Below are positions 7,362-16,552 of a stretch of 64,000 nucleotides of DNA, in pieces. Below the pieces are notes generated by a model, which did no database searches, was not told where the DNA came from, and was given only the letters and a program-made list of their open reading frames with translations. Every line of letters starts with the position of its first letter. Positions within the stretch are counted from its first letter, which is position 1. Origin of the DNA: Rhizobium sp. 16-449-1b (GTDB lineage: Bacteria > Pseudomonadota > Alphaproteobacteria > Rhizobiales > Rhizobiaceae); assembly GCF_017741935.1 (NCBI RefSeq), contig NZ_JAGHMH010000002.1, positions 186,001 to 250,000 of the forward strand, read 5' to 3'. Both the position numbers and the translations under genes were made by a program.

Positions 7362-8047
7362 GGTCCTGTGCCGCATGTGTGTTGCTGGCGATCGCTCTTT
7401 CTATCCCGACCGCAGTCGCGGCGCAGGATGCCGAGGAACAGTTGCCGCGCAGCTTCCTCGTCGAAACGCGAGCAAAGTTGGATAGGAAGACCTTTCTAAC
7501 GCCCGAAAACGCGTTCTCGCTAGCGGTCGTGGTGGGAGCAGGCGAGGGTAAAAACACGCAGAAAAGCTATGCGCAGAATGCCAAGCGCCTGGCGCCGTTG
7601 AACAGAAACAACTGCATGTTCGTCGAAGCGCGGTCCATCATCGGCGGCAATGTGTGGTTCATGATCAACAACGCTGCCATCGACGATGCCGATGCGTCAA
7701 GCCGCGACCTGAAGGTCAAAGTCTATTCCTACGCGGTGGCCGACAGCGAAGGGACGAAGCGGTCGCTGCTCCGCGCGACGGAGTTTCCCGATGTGAAGTT
7801 CGTAACCAATCCATCCATAGAAAAGGACGAAGACCCATCGGTTCGGGTCGTTTTCAAAGCCAACGCGTCGGCGTTGCAAGCTATGCGCGTCGTGATCAAA
7901 GAGAATGGCAATCCTGATTTCGATGATCGCCTCGCTGGATCCTATCTGCTCATATTTAATAGCGATGTTCTTGACGACGGCGTCTTTCCGGAATGTAAGA
8001 GGAAAAGGATTGGTGTGTTAAGCTGGTTTTTCAGCCGCCGCTCCTGA
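7358..8047 (+). CDS. Exported protein of unknown function
   Basis: A 229-residue protein with a signal peptide (1-22, MRSCAACVLLAIALSIPTAV...AQ). The mature part looks globular and beta-rich, with cysteines near 87 and close to the C-terminus (FPECKRKR). The last residues (VLSWFFSRRS) are hydrophobic then basic. No recognisable domain. It is coupled to the upstream membrane protein, so the pair probably forms a periplasm-facing complex or pathway of unknown role. Codon use looks a little less GC-biased than in the neighbouring translation genes. Confidence 0.72.
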   Translation: MRSCAACVLLAIALSIPTAVAAQDAEEQLPRSFLVETRAKLDRKTFLTPENAFSLAVVVGAGEGKNTQKSYAQNAKRLAPLNRNNCMFVEARSIIGGNVWFMINNAAIDDADASSRDLKVKVYSYAVADSEGTKRSLLRATEFPDVKFVTNPSIEKDEDPSVRVVFKANASALQAMRVVIKENGNPDFDDRLAGSYLLIFNSDVLDDGVFPECKRKRIGVLSWFFSRRS

Positions 8048-8069
8048 AAAGATTCCGTCTTTCGCCCCG

Positions 8070-8098
8070 TTGCACTTTCATGACACTGCGGTTATAAG
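8070..8098 (+). promoter_or_regulatory. Sigma-70-type promoter for rpmI-rplT
   Basis: TTGCAC at 8070-8075, a 17-nt spacer and TATAAG at 8093-8098. It lies just after the exported-protein gene and about 200 nt before rpmI, giving the ribosomal protein genes their own promoter and a long leader. Confidence 0.65.
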
Positions 8099-8104
8099 CG
8101 CGCG

Positions 8105-8294
8105 TCCGAACTGACCGGCAGGGCATGCCGTGGCAGTTTCGAATGCTTGCGGCACGGTTCGTCACCGTGACCGCAGATCAACAACAAACGCTCCCGCACT
8201 TGTTGCGACGACCGGGCAACCGGGCATCGTAAGAAGGCTTCTTTTGAAGCGCGCCTCTTTGGCCAAGTGGGGGGATCAGAAACGGAGTAGCAAA
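8105..8294 (+). promoter_or_regulatory. Long structured leader of rpmI-rplT
   Basis: About 190 nt between the predicted transcription start and rpmI. It contains CACGGT/ACCGTG arms (8153-8169, 5-nt loop) and an AAGAAG-G-CTTCTT palindrome further down. In other bacteria L20 represses this operon through a structured leader. Whether this leader works that way is inference. Confidence 0.35.
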
Positions 8295-8498
8295 ATGCCC
8301 AAGATGAAGACGAAGTCCTCCGCCAAGAAGCGGTTCAAGATCACCGCGACCGGCAAGGTCAAGGCTGCAGCCGCTGGCAAGCGCCATGGCATGATCAAGC
8401 GTTCCAACAAGTTCATTCGCGATGCACGTGGCACCATGGTTCTGGCAGAACCGGATGGCCGCAAGGTCGTGAAGAATTACCTGCCGAACGGTCTCTAA
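8295..8498 (+). CDS. rpmI: 50S ribosomal protein L35
   Basis: A 67-residue, highly basic ribosomal protein starting [20 protein letters not shown], the full family length. The frame is open upstream to 8130, but the ATG at 8295 follows ACGGAG and begins the conserved sequence. It is the first gene of an operon with rplT, 38 nt downstream. Confidence 0.97.
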   Translation: MPKMKTKSSAKKRFKITATGKVKAAAAGKRHGMIKRSNKFIRDARGTMVLAEPDGRKVVKNYLPNGL

Positions 8499-8536
8499 GA
8501 CTATTCCGCGAACGTATAGATTAAGGAGATCATGAA

Positions 8537-8941
8537 ATGGCACGTGTAAAGAGAGGCGTTACCGCCCACGCCAAGCACAAGAAGGTTCTGAAGCAGGCCA
8601 AGGGCTTCTACGGCCGCCGCAAGAACACCATCCGCGCCGCCAAGGCTGCTGTCGATCGTTCGAAGCAGTACGCTTACCGCGACCGCAAGATCAACAAGCG
8701 TAACTTCCGCGCACTCTGGATCCAGCGTATCAACGCTGCTGTCCGCGAATTCGGCCTGACCTACGGCCGCTTCATCGACGGCCTGAACAAGGCTGGCATC
8801 GAAGTTGACCGTAAGGTTCTCTCCGACATGGCGATCCATGAGCCGGAAGCATTCGGTGCGCTCGTTGCTGCCTCCAAGAAGGCACTCGAGTACCTGAAGG
8901 ACGCTGGCACGAAGAACGAGTTTGAAGCAGCCGTCAACTAA
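8537..8941 (+). CDS. rplT: 50S ribosomal protein L20
   Basis: A 134-residue 23S rRNA-binding assembly protein, beginning [20 protein letters not shown], with a basic N-terminal extension and a globular C-terminal domain. AAGGAG precedes the ATG. In well-studied bacteria L20 also represses its own operon by binding the mRNA leader. A terminator follows. Confidence 0.97.
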   Translation: MARVKRGVTAHAKHKKVLKQAKGFYGRRKNTIRAAKAAVDRSKQYAYRDRKINKRNFRALWIQRINAAVREFGLTYGRFIDGLNKAGIEVDRKVLSDMAIHEPEAFGALVAASKKALEYLKDAGTKNEFEAAVN

Positions 8942-8976
8942 GCCGGCGCTATTCGAACCTTCGCTTCGATGATTTG

Positions 8977-9011
8977 AAACCCGCGCTGGCAAGGCTTGCG
9001 CGGGTTTCTTC
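8977..9011 (+). terminator. Rho-independent terminator after rplT
   Basis: AAACCCGCGC pairs with GCGCGGGTTT around a loop of about 11 nt, followed by CTTCG rather than a pure T run. Confidence 0.75.
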
Positions 9012-9037
9012 GTTTTACCGGGATAGGGACGCCTGAC

Positions 9038-9892
9038 GTGGCGAACGATCAAGATTTGGCAAACGATGTGATGCGTCCGACGATGGATAGCGACCTGCTT
9101 GCCGAAAGCGGGCTGGGCGAGGAGGACGTTCCGGTTCTGCTCGCGGCATTGCTGCGCGGCTCAAAGCGCGTCGAGCGGGTCGCTCTGTCGGGTGGTGCGG
9201 TCTGGATCAAGCGCTATGGCACCGAGCGCGCCTCGCGCTGGATGGTGCTGCAGCGCATGCTTGCCAATCTCATCCGCGCGCCCTTTTTACGTCCGTCGCC
9301 GCTTCTGGCCGACGAGGGCATGGCGGCGCGCGAAATCCGCCGCATCGCCCAGTTTTCCGCCCAAGACGTGCCGACGGCCCGCGTCATCTATTCCTCGGGC
9401 GGCGCCGTCGTCTTCAGCGATGCCGGCGAGACCGTCGATCGCCAGCTCTATCACGTGCTGAACAACGATCCCGTGGCCCACGACAACATGCTCGTCCATT
9501 GCGCCGGCGAACTCGGACGGCTGCATGCAAAGGGCCTTTGCCACGGCAGGCCTTATCCGCGCGACATGTTTTTGAAGGACGGCCGCGTCGGCTTCATGGA
9601 TTTCGAGGAAGAGCCCGACCGGGTGATGCCGCTTGAGGTCGCCCAGGCGCGCGATATCTGGCTGCTCTTCTTGCAGGTCGCGACCCGCGCCAAGCTTGGC
9701 GGCGAAACCCACGACCGGGCCTACAAGGCCTGGGCCGAGGTGGCGCCACCGGCAGCCGTTGCCGAACTGCGCAAGCTTACCGGCTTTCTCGGCGGCTTTT
9801 TGTCGGCTGCCCGGTTGATTGGCCGCGTACACATGGGTAGTGATCTGCGACGTTTCATCGTGGCGACCAGCTATCTGAAGCATGTTTCGTGA
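9038..9892 (+). CDS. WaaP/InaA-like small-molecule kinase (lipopolysaccharide kinase fold)
   Basis: About 284 residues from the GTG at 9038 (behind AGGGAC). ATG at 9071 is an alternative, and ATG at 8996 lies inside the rplT terminator and is unlikely. A kinase-like catalytic loop is seen as LHAKGLCHGRPYPRDMF, followed by a metal-binding DFEEEP, and a VAL-K-type lysine region is VWIKRYG near the N-terminus. The pattern recalls Kdo/heptose kinases of LPS core and InaA-type proteins. The active loop (HGRPYPRD rather than HGDLHxxN) is divergent, so activity is not certain. It lies directly before pheS without an obvious link. Confidence 0.72.
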   Translation: MANDQDLANDVMRPTMDSDLLAESGLGEEDVPVLLAALLRGSKRVERVALSGGAVWIKRYGTERASRWMVLQRMLANLIRAPFLRPSPLLADEGMAAREIRRIAQFSAQDVPTARVIYSSGGAVVFSDAGETVDRQLYHVLNNDPVAHDNMLVHCAGELGRLHAKGLCHGRPYPRDMFLKDGRVGFMDFEEEPDRVMPLEVAQARDIWLLFLQVATRAKLGGETHDRAYKAWAEVAPPAAVAELRKLTGFLGGFLSAARLIGRVHMGSDLRRFIVATSYLKHVS

Positions 9893-9932
9893 AGTGTCCC
9901 TCAAAGACTGGACGCCCTGAAGGCAGGAAAAG

Positions 9933-11015
9933 ATGACCGAACTCGCAACCCTGGAAAAGCAACTCCTGTCCGATGTCGCGGCCGCCGCCGATGAACCGGC
10001 GATCGAAGCCGTGCGCGTTGCGGCCCTTGGCAAGAAGGGGTCGGTCTCCGAACTCCTGAAGACGCTGGGATCGATGACCCCTGAAGAGCGCCAGACCCGC
10101 GGCGCGCAGATCAACGCGCTGAAGACGGTCGTGACCGAGGCGATCAACGCCCGCAAGGCCGATCTCAAGAAGGCTGCGATCGACGCGCGGCTGAAGGCCG
10201 AGACCGTCGACGTCTCGCTGCCCGTCCGCTCCTCGCCCGCCGAGCGTGGCCGCATCCATCCGATCAGCCAGATCGTCGACGAGATCACCGCGATCTTCGC
10301 CGACATGGGCTTCTCGATCGCCGAAGGTCCCGATGTCGAGACCGACTATTATAACTTCACGGCGCTGAACTTCCCCGAGGGCCATCCGGCCCGCGAGATG
10401 CACGACACCTTCTTCTTCAATCCTGATGAGAACGGCGAGCGCAAGGTGCTGCGCACGCATACCTCGCCGGTGCAGGTGCGCACCATGGAAGCGCAGAAGC
10501 CGCCGATCCGCATCATCATCCCCGGCAAGACCTACCGCCAGGATAGCGACGCCACGCACTCGCCGATGTTCCACCAGGTCGAAGGCCTCGTCGTCGACAA
10601 GAAGGCCAATGTCGCCAACATCCGCTGGGTGCTGGAAGAATTCTGCAAGACCTTCTTCGAGGTCGACAGCGTCACCATGCGCTTCCGCCCGTCCTTCTTC
10701 CCCTTCACGGAGCCGTCCTTCGAGGTCGACATCCAATGCGACCGCTCCGGCCCGATCGTCAAGTTCGGCGAAGGCACCGACTGGATGGAGATCCTGGGCT
10801 GCGGCATGGTGCACCCGAACGTGCTGCGCGCCGGCGGTCTCGATCCCGACGAGTACCAGGGCTTTGCCTGGGGCATGGGCCTCGACCGCATCGCCATGCT
10901 GAAATACGGCATGCCCGACCTGCGCGACTTCTTCAACGCCGACGTCCGCTGGATGACCCACTACGGCTTCCGCCCACTCGACATGCCGACGCTGTTTGGC
11001 GGGTTGAGCGCGTAA
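9933..11015 (+). CDS. pheS: Phenylalanyl-tRNA synthetase alpha subunit
   Basis: A 360-residue class II aminoacyl-tRNA synthetase subunit that carries the catalytic site of the (alpha-beta)2 enzyme. An N-terminal coiled coil (about 1-90) binds tRNA. Motif 2 is seen around [18 protein letters not shown] and motif 3 near [17 protein letters not shown]. Full length. An AAAGATG context with GGCAGGAAAAG precedes the start. pheT follows after 15 nt, so the two subunits are co-transcribed. Confidence 0.97.
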   Translation: MTELATLEKQLLSDVAAAADEPAIEAVRVAALGKKGSVSELLKTLGSMTPEERQTRGAQINALKTVVTEAINARKADLKKAAIDARLKAETVDVSLPVRSSPAERGRIHPISQIVDEITAIFADMGFSIAEGPDVETDYYNFTALNFPEGHPAREMHDTFFFNPDENGERKVLRTHTSPVQVRTMEAQKPPIRIIIPGKTYRQDSDATHSPMFHQVEGLVVDKKANVANIRWVLEEFCKTFFEVDSVTMRFRPSFFPFTEPSFEVDIQCDRSGPIVKFGEGTDWMEILGCGMVHPNVLRAGGLDPDEYQGFAWGMGLDRIAMLKYGMPDLRDFFNADVRWMTHYGFRPLDMPTLFGGLSA

Positions 11016-11030
11016 GGGAGGATAAAGATC

Positions 11031-13466
11031 ATGAAATTCACGCTTTCCTGGCTCAAGGATCATCTTGAGACCGACGCCACACTGGACGAAATCTGCAAGC
11101 GCCTGACCGAGATCGGCCTTGAGGTCGAGGACGTCGACGACAAGGCGGCCTACAAGCCCTTCGTCATCGCTCGCGTGCTTTCGGCCGAAAAGCATCCGGA
11201 AGCCGACCGCCTGAAGGTGCTGTCGGTCGATGCCGGTCCCGATATCAACGGCGGCAAGCCGCTGCAGATCGTCTGCGGTGCGCCGAATGCGCGCGCCGGC
11301 CTGGTTGGCGCGCTGGCACGGCCTGGCGATTATGTGCCGGGTATCGATGTCACGCTCGGCGTCGGCAAGATCCGCGGCGTCGAAAGCCACGGCATGATGT
11401 GCTCCGAAAAGGAGCTCAACATGTCCGACAGCCACGACGGCATCATCGATCTGCCTGAAGACGCGCCTGTCGGCACCTCTTTCGCCGCCTACGCCCATCT
11501 CGACGATCCCATGATCGAGATCAACCTGACGCCGAACCGTCCGGATTGCACCTCGATCTATGGGATCGCCCGCGATCTGGCCGCATCCGGCCTCGGCACG
11601 CTGAAGACACGCCCCGCGCCGTCCTTCGCCGTCGAAGGCGACACACCGGTCAAGCTGACGCTCGATCTCGACGACGACAAGCTCTGCCCGGGCTTCGGCC
11701 TGCGCCTGGTGCGCGGCGTCAAGAACGGTCCGAGCCCCAAGTGGGTGCAGCAGCGCCTGACGGCGATCGGTCTGCGCCCGATCAACGCGCTCGTCGACAT
11801 CACCAACTACATGACCTTCGACCAGGGTCGCCCGATGCACGTCTTCGACGCCGCCAAGGTGAAGGGCAACCTCACGGTTCGCCGCGCCAAGGACGGCGAA
11901 ACGGTGCTGGCGCTCGACCAGCGCGAATACAAGCTCGGCCCGAACAACGTCGTCATCGCTGACGAAAACGGCATCGAGTCGATCGGCGGCATCATGGGCG
12001 GCGAGCATTCCGGCTGCGACGAGAACACCACCGACGTGCTGATCGAATCGGCGCTCTGGGATCCGATGAACATCGCCAAGTCGGGCCGTGGCCTCGGCAT
12101 CATCACCGATGCCCGCTACCGCTTCGAGCGCGGCGTCGATCCCGAATACATGGTCCCCGGCCTCGAGCGCACCACCGAACTGGTGCTCGAATTCTGCGGC
12201 GGCACGGCAGCCAAGGCGGAAATCGTGGGCTACAAGGGCTACGAGCCCAAGATCGTCGACTTCCCCTTCTCGGAAGTGAAGCGCCTGACGGGCCTGGAAG
12301 TCTCCACCGAAGAGAGCGTCGAGATCCTGACCCGCCTCGGCTTCAAGGTCACCGGTTCCGGCGAGCGCGTTTCCGTCGCCGTTCCCTCCTGGCGTCCCGA
12401 TGTCGACGGCAAGGCCGATCTCGTCGAAGAGGTCATGCGTATCCATGGCGTCGACAACATCAAGCCGGCGCCGCTGGAAAGCCACACCGAAGTCAACGGC
12501 CGCATCCTGACGACGCTGCAGATCCGCACCCGCACCGCCAAGCGCGCGCTTGCCTCGCGCGGCATGCTGGAGGCCGTCACCTGGTCCTTCATCTCGGAAG
12601 ATCAGGCGAAGCTCTTCGGCGGTGGTTCGCCGGCTCTGAAGCTCGCCAACCCGATCGCAGCCGAAATGTCCGACATGCGCCCCTCGCTGCTGCCGGGTCT
12701 GCTGACGGCTGCCCAGCGCAATGCCGACAAGGGCTATGGTGACGTCGCGATCTTCGAGGTGTCCGGCACCTATGAAAACGACAAGCCGGAAGGCCAGCGC
12801 CGCGTCGCCGGCGGCATCCGTCGCGGCACCGCCTCGATGGCCGGCTCCGGCCGCATGTGGTCGAACGCGTCCAAGGGCGGCGGCAAGCCGGTCGACGTCT
12901 TCGACGCCAAGGCCGATGCGCTGGCCGTGATCGAGGCCTGCGGCCTGCCGATGACCAACATCCAGGTCGAGCAGGGCGGTCCGGAATGGTACCACCCCGG
13001 CCGCTCCGGCACCATCAAGATGGGCCCGAAGGTCGTGCTCGGCTATTTCGGCGAGTTCCACCCCTCGACGCTGGAAGCGCTCGACGTCTCCGGAGCGCTC
13101 GCTGGCTTCGAAGTCTATCTCGACGCCATGCCCGAGCCGAAGAAGAAGGCGACCCGCACCAAGCCGGCGCTGGAGCTCTCGCAGTTCCAGGCCGTCAAGC
13201 GCGACTTCGCCTTCGTTGTCGACAAGACGGTCGAGGCCGGCGCCATCATCAAGGCCGCGACCGGTGCCGACCGCAAGCTGGTCGCCGGCGTGAACGTCTT
13301 CGATATCTTCGAGGGCGCTTCGGTTGGCGAGGGCAAGAAGTCGGTTGCCATCGAGGTGCAGATCCAGCCGGTCGAGCGCACGCTGACCGACGAGGATTTC
13401 GAGGCCCTGACGCAAAAGATCGTCGCCAGCGTCACCAAGGTCACCGGCGGCGTCCTGCGCGGCTAG
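11031..13466 (+). CDS. pheT: Phenylalanyl-tRNA synthetase beta subunit
   Basis: An 811-residue beta subunit. In order: N-terminal tRNA-binding OB domain (about 40-150), B3/B4 editing domain, B5 domain, a catalytic-like core and the C-terminal FDX-ACB anticodon-binding domain (about the last 90 residues, starting near [19 protein letters not shown]). The editing domain hydrolyses mischarged Tyr-tRNA(Phe). The gene is full length. AGGAGG-like GGGAGG precedes the ATG. A perfect hairpin follows the stop. Confidence 0.97.
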   Translation: MKFTLSWLKDHLETDATLDEICKRLTEIGLEVEDVDDKAAYKPFVIARVLSAEKHPEADRLKVLSVDAGPDINGGKPLQIVCGAPNARAGLVGALARPGDYVPGIDVTLGVGKIRGVESHGMMCSEKELNMSDSHDGIIDLPEDAPVGTSFAAYAHLDDPMIEINLTPNRPDCTSIYGIARDLAASGLGTLKTRPAPSFAVEGDTPVKLTLDLDDDKLCPGFGLRLVRGVKNGPSPKWVQQRLTAIGLRPINALVDITNYMTFDQGRPMHVFDAAKVKGNLTVRRAKDGETVLALDQREYKLGPNNVVIADENGIESIGGIMGGEHSGCDENTTDVLIESALWDPMNIAKSGRGLGIITDARYRFERGVDPEYMVPGLERTTELVLEFCGGTAAKAEIVGYKGYEPKIVDFPFSEVKRLTGLEVSTEESVEILTRLGFKVTGSGERVSVAVPSWRPDVDGKADLVEEVMRIHGVDNIKPAPLESHTEVNGRILTTLQIRTRTAKRALASRGMLEAVTWSFISEDQAKLFGGGSPALKLANPIAAEMSDMRPSLLPGLLTAAQRNADKGYGDVAIFEVSGTYENDKPEGQRRVAGGIRRGTASMAGSGRMWSNASKGGGKPVDVFDAKADALAVIEACGLPMTNIQVEQGGPEWYHPGRSGTIKMGPKVVLGYFGEFHPSTLEALDVSGALAGFEVYLDAMPEPKKKATRTKPALELSQFQAVKRDFAFVVDKTVEAGAIIKAATGADRKLVAGVNVFDIFEGASVGEGKKSVAIEVQIQPVERTLTDEDFEALTQKIVASVTKVTGGVLRG

Positions 13467-13479
13467 AGCCCCAGATAAG

Positions 13480-13510
13480 ATAGCGGGCGCCTTAAGGGTG
13501 CGCCCGCTAT
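13480..13510 (+). terminator. Perfect hairpin after pheT
   Basis: ATAGCGGGCG pairs exactly with CGCCCGCTAT around an 11-nt loop. It has no T run on either strand, so it may be a processing or stabilising structure or a weak two-way terminator between pheT and the convergent small HTH gene. Confidence 0.5.
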
Positions 13511-13516
13511 CAACTA

Positions 13517-13675
13517 TCAATCTGCCTTCACGTCACCAAAACGGCGACCGCTCAGCACTTCGCTTACCCGACCTTGGTTTATATTTAGAAGTGCCGCAAT
13601 TTGATGCTGGAAAAGTGTTGGGTTTTCACGGGCCAGCTGTTTGATTTTTAAAGCGGTTTCGGCGTCCATTCGCAT
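13517..13675 (-). CDS. Tiny helix-turn-helix DNA-binding protein
   Basis: A 52-residue protein starting MRMDAETALKIKQLARENP. Residues 23-44 (QHQIAALLNINQGRVSEVLSG) form a clear helix-turn-helix, with the second helix NQGRVSEVL as the recognition helix, as in small Cro-like or resolvase-type HTH proteins. AGGAG precedes the ATG at 7-nt spacing. The short C-terminus (RRFGDVKAD) is basic then acidic. Unlike the housekeeping genes around it, it is AT-rich. An 8-bp inverted repeat lies about 50 bp upstream and may be its operator. It lies downstream of, and on the same strand as, the winged-helix gene. Confidence 0.78.
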   Translation of the reverse strand: MRMDAETALKIKQLARENPTLFQHQIAALLNINQGRVSEVLSGRRFGDVKAD

Positions 13676-13722
13676 GGCTGTCTCCTATTTTGGATAGCGC
13701 ATAGATGGTTCTTGCACGGCCG

Positions 13723-13744
13723 AATCACTCGCTGTAGAGTGATT
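13723..13744. promoter_or_regulatory. Perfect 8-bp inverted repeat upstream of the small HTH gene
   Basis: AATCACTC and GAGTGATT are separated by 6 nt, 48 bp from the HTH start codon. There is no T run after it on the minus strand, so an operator (perhaps autoregulatory) is more likely than a terminator. Confidence 0.45.
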
Positions 13745-13793
13745 TTGCTTAAGTGGGCGTGTGATCCAGCCATCTACAGTTGTTTGGATCATG

Positions 13794-13821
13794 GGACATC
13801 CCTTTGTTAAAAGGGAATGTC
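13794..13821 (-). terminator. Hairpin spanning the stop codon of the winged-helix gene
   Basis: On the minus strand GACATTCCCTTT pairs with AAAGGGATGTC, with one bulged base. The TAA stop codon lies in the loop, so the last codons of the gene, which encode the DDIPF tip, form one arm. No strong T run follows. Confidence 0.4.
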
Positions 13822-14328
13822 GTCATCAAGCGATCTTGTGGGTTGCTGATGATCAGTCTCGGTGGAGGTGGAGGGATTTGCACCCTCAGGTGTCCCGAAT
13901 GCCAAGTCCGGCTCCTGCGCTACGCCACCCCCGTCTTTATCAAAGGGCTCGGATGTCTCACCATCCGGGTCCTTTTCATATTCAGCAAGCATCCACGTTC
14001 TGCCTCTCAGAATGATTCTCCCTTCTTCTTTCAATCTGCTTAGTTGCGGCGATAAGCTCGCACGCGGAACCTGTTCTCCGAAGTAGTTCAATATTATCTC
14101 GATAATGCCATTTGCGTCTGACCCTGATGGTCGACCGGCCAATACGTCCAAGATCATCTCTTTGATCGTTGCACGATCTTTGGACGCCACCTTTGCTTTC
14201 GGGCCGACAATACCTGTCGCGATAGCTGATTCTGCAAGCTTCAATTCCGCCAACTCGGCTTTCAGCTCACTGATTTGCTTCAGTATCTCGCTGCGTCGAA
14301 TGTCTATGAAATCGCGTAGTGTTGCCAT
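13807..14328 (-). CDS. Winged-helix protein with SSB-like acidic C-terminal tip
   Basis: A 173-residue protein. Residues 1-40 (MATLRDFIDIRRSEILKQISELKAEL...) form a coiled coil. Residues about 50-115 form a winged-helix domain, with IIEIILNYFGEQVPRASLSPQLSRLKEEGRI resembling helix 2, recognition helix and wing. A disordered, P/G/E/T-rich linker (about 120-163) follows, and the chain ends SLDDDIPF. DDDIPF is the conserved tip by which bacterial single-strand binding protein SSB recruits PriA, RecO, RecQ, exonuclease I and others. The protein has no OB fold, so it is not SSB itself. Function is unknown; recruitment of SSB partners or mimicry of SSB is inferred. A CtrA-type box lies 180 bp upstream. 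Confidence 0.75.
   Translation of the reverse strand: MATLRDFIDIRRSEILKQISELKAELAELKLAESAIATGIVGPKAKVASKDRATIKEMILDVLAGRPSGSDANGIIEIILNYFGEQVPRASLSPQLSRLKEEGRIILRGRTWMLAEYEKDPDGETSEPFDKDGGGVAQEPDLAFGTPEGANPSTSTETDHQQPTRSLDDDIPF
13861..13932 (-). other. tRNA(Pro)-like fold, probable tRNA relic or coincidence
   Basis: On the minus strand three tRNA stems occur in the right order: a 7-bp acceptor GGGGGTG/CACCTCC (one wobble), a 5-bp anticodon stem CCGGA/TTCGG with loop CTTGGCA (anticodon TGG), and a 5-bp T stem GAGGG/CCCTC with loop TGCAAAT. The acceptor is followed by A-CC-G instead of A-CCA. Only 14 nt lie between acceptor and anticodon stems, so no normal D arm forms. It lies inside the linker of the winged-helix gene. 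Confidence 0.3.
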
Positions 14329-14508
14329 TCTCTGAAAATCTTTGAAAACAATCGAAAGGTCAAGTCTTCTTGCGTCTGCAATATGAAAATTAAGTCAGAG
14401 CGCGTGCGAAATGAGCCGTTTTCCCCAAAAATATAAAGATTTTTACGAAGGAAAGGCACGGATTGGTGCCGAGCGCAGCCTTTTCGTTCGATTCATGGCT
14501 GTGGACTC

Positions 14509-14523
14509 TTAACGGAGTCTTAA
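14509..14523. promoter_or_regulatory. CtrA-type binding site TTAA-N7-TTAA
   Basis: TTAA, CGGAGTC, TTAA, with a further TTAA 9 nt on (14533-14536). It lies 181 bp upstream of the winged-helix gene and just after the end of the NTF2-like gene; the former is the likelier target. Confidence 0.45.
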
Positions 14524-14550
14524 CGTGTATGGTTAACGACTCACTAGGAA

Positions 14551-14910
14551 TTAAAGGTGCAGATAGTAAACCTTATTCACGATCGTCCATCGCCCGTCGA
14601 TCTTCAGCATCGAGAGGTAGTCGGTGAAGCGCATGCCGGCGAAGTCGTCGCTGACCTTGACGCTGGCGGCATCACCAATGACATCAAGCGTCTGGATGTC
14701 CATGTGCGGCTGCGTGCCTGGCGGGGCGGAGCCCTCGGCCACGATGGCGGCGATGAACTCGTCGCGGGTCGACCATTCGACCGCGCTCTCGTAATGCCCG
14801 ATGACAGCGCATTTCGGATGAAACGCCTTGCGCAGCGCCGCCTCGTTGGCGAAGGTCATGCCTTCGACATAGAGATGCACAACTGCCTCTATCGCCTGCC
14901 GGTCCGTCAT
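14551..14910 (-). CDS. NTF2-like / lumazine-binding-type small protein
   Basis: A 119-residue protein starting MTDRQAIEAVVHLYVEGMTF. An N-terminal helix, the HP...AVIGHY segment and four C-terminal beta strands ending DGRWTIVNKVYYLHL match the cone-shaped NTF2-like fold of the putative lumazine-binding family. Members bind small ligands or act as hydrolases or isomerases; the ligand here is unknown. The frame is open to 14967, but the ATG at 14910 begins the conserved domain. No partner gene is evident. Confidence 0.75.
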   Translation of the reverse strand: MTDRQAIEAVVHLYVEGMTFANEAALRKAFHPKCAVIGHYESAVEWSTRDEFIAAIVAEGSAPPGTQPHMDIQTLDVIGDAASVKVSDDFAGMRFTDYLSMLKIDGRWTIVNKVYYLHL

Positions 14911-14991
14911 GGTCCGTACCTCGATCGTGTCGATGGTGAAGTATAGCGCGGAGCGCGCGACGCGCAAAGTCGTTGCGGGACTGTGCCTGCT

Positions 14992-15279
14992 TTAATGCGT
15001 GGATGGGTAGAGCGTGGCCAGGGCGGTGCCGATCAGTTCCTCGGCATAGGCCTGCGCCGTCGATGAGGCGTTGTCGGACAGACCCATCTCGTCGCATTTG
15101 TTGCCGACGGCCTCGCGGATGAGGTGCAGGATACCGCGCCCCATCTTCCCGCCATCCTCGCCGGATGTGTCCAGAACCAGCGCCAGCGAGGTCATCGCCA
15201 CCACTTCAAGCACAAGCATGCGTCCTCTTATGTCGGACAGGCCTGGATCGGCCGGCCCTTTGTTTTTGGCATCAGGCAT
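14992..15279 (-). CDS. Conserved-looking hypothetical protein
   Basis: A 95-residue soluble, mostly helical protein (MPDAKNKGPADPGLSDIRGRM...). A good ribosome site (GAAGGGAA) stands before the ATG. No domain is recognised. It sits alone between the NTF2-like gene and the aldo/keto reductase. Confidence 0.6.
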   Translation of the reverse strand: MPDAKNKGPADPGLSDIRGRMLVLEVVAMTSLALVLDTSGEDGGKMGRGILHLIREAVGNKCDEMGLSDNASSTAQAYAEELIGTALATLYPSTH

Positions 15280-15434
15280 GGGGTTCCCTTCCTTGCAATG
15301 GAAAGTTTACCTAGTGCTAATATGCAAGGGGAGAAGACCCAAAGTTGAACAAAACGAAATCTCTTTCCTGATCTGTGGTTGGGCCGCCCCCCTGGCGTCG
15401 CCGGGGATGGCCCAACCTGTCAGAGGTTGTTCTC

Positions 15435-16430
<996 letters not shown>

Positions 16431-16552
16431 GTCTGGCTCCCTTCGAGCAAATAGTGAGGCCGCCGTTTGAGCGGCACGAGGCAAACCTAGCGCGCCGGGA
16501 GCTTTCAAAAAATACGTGCAATGCGACAAAGGCTGTTCTAACAGATAGATCA

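Noticed and set aside
9855..13520. 1221-residue open frame on the minus strand across pheST
   Set aside because: It is the antisense of two clear synthetase genes. Its composition is typical of a high-GC shadow frame, and it has no ribosome site or domain.
13723..13744. CIRCE heat-shock element (CACTC...GAGTG core)
   Set aside because: Arms and spacer (8 and 6 nt) differ from TTAGCACTC-N9-GAGTGCTAA, and no groE or hrcA gene is near.
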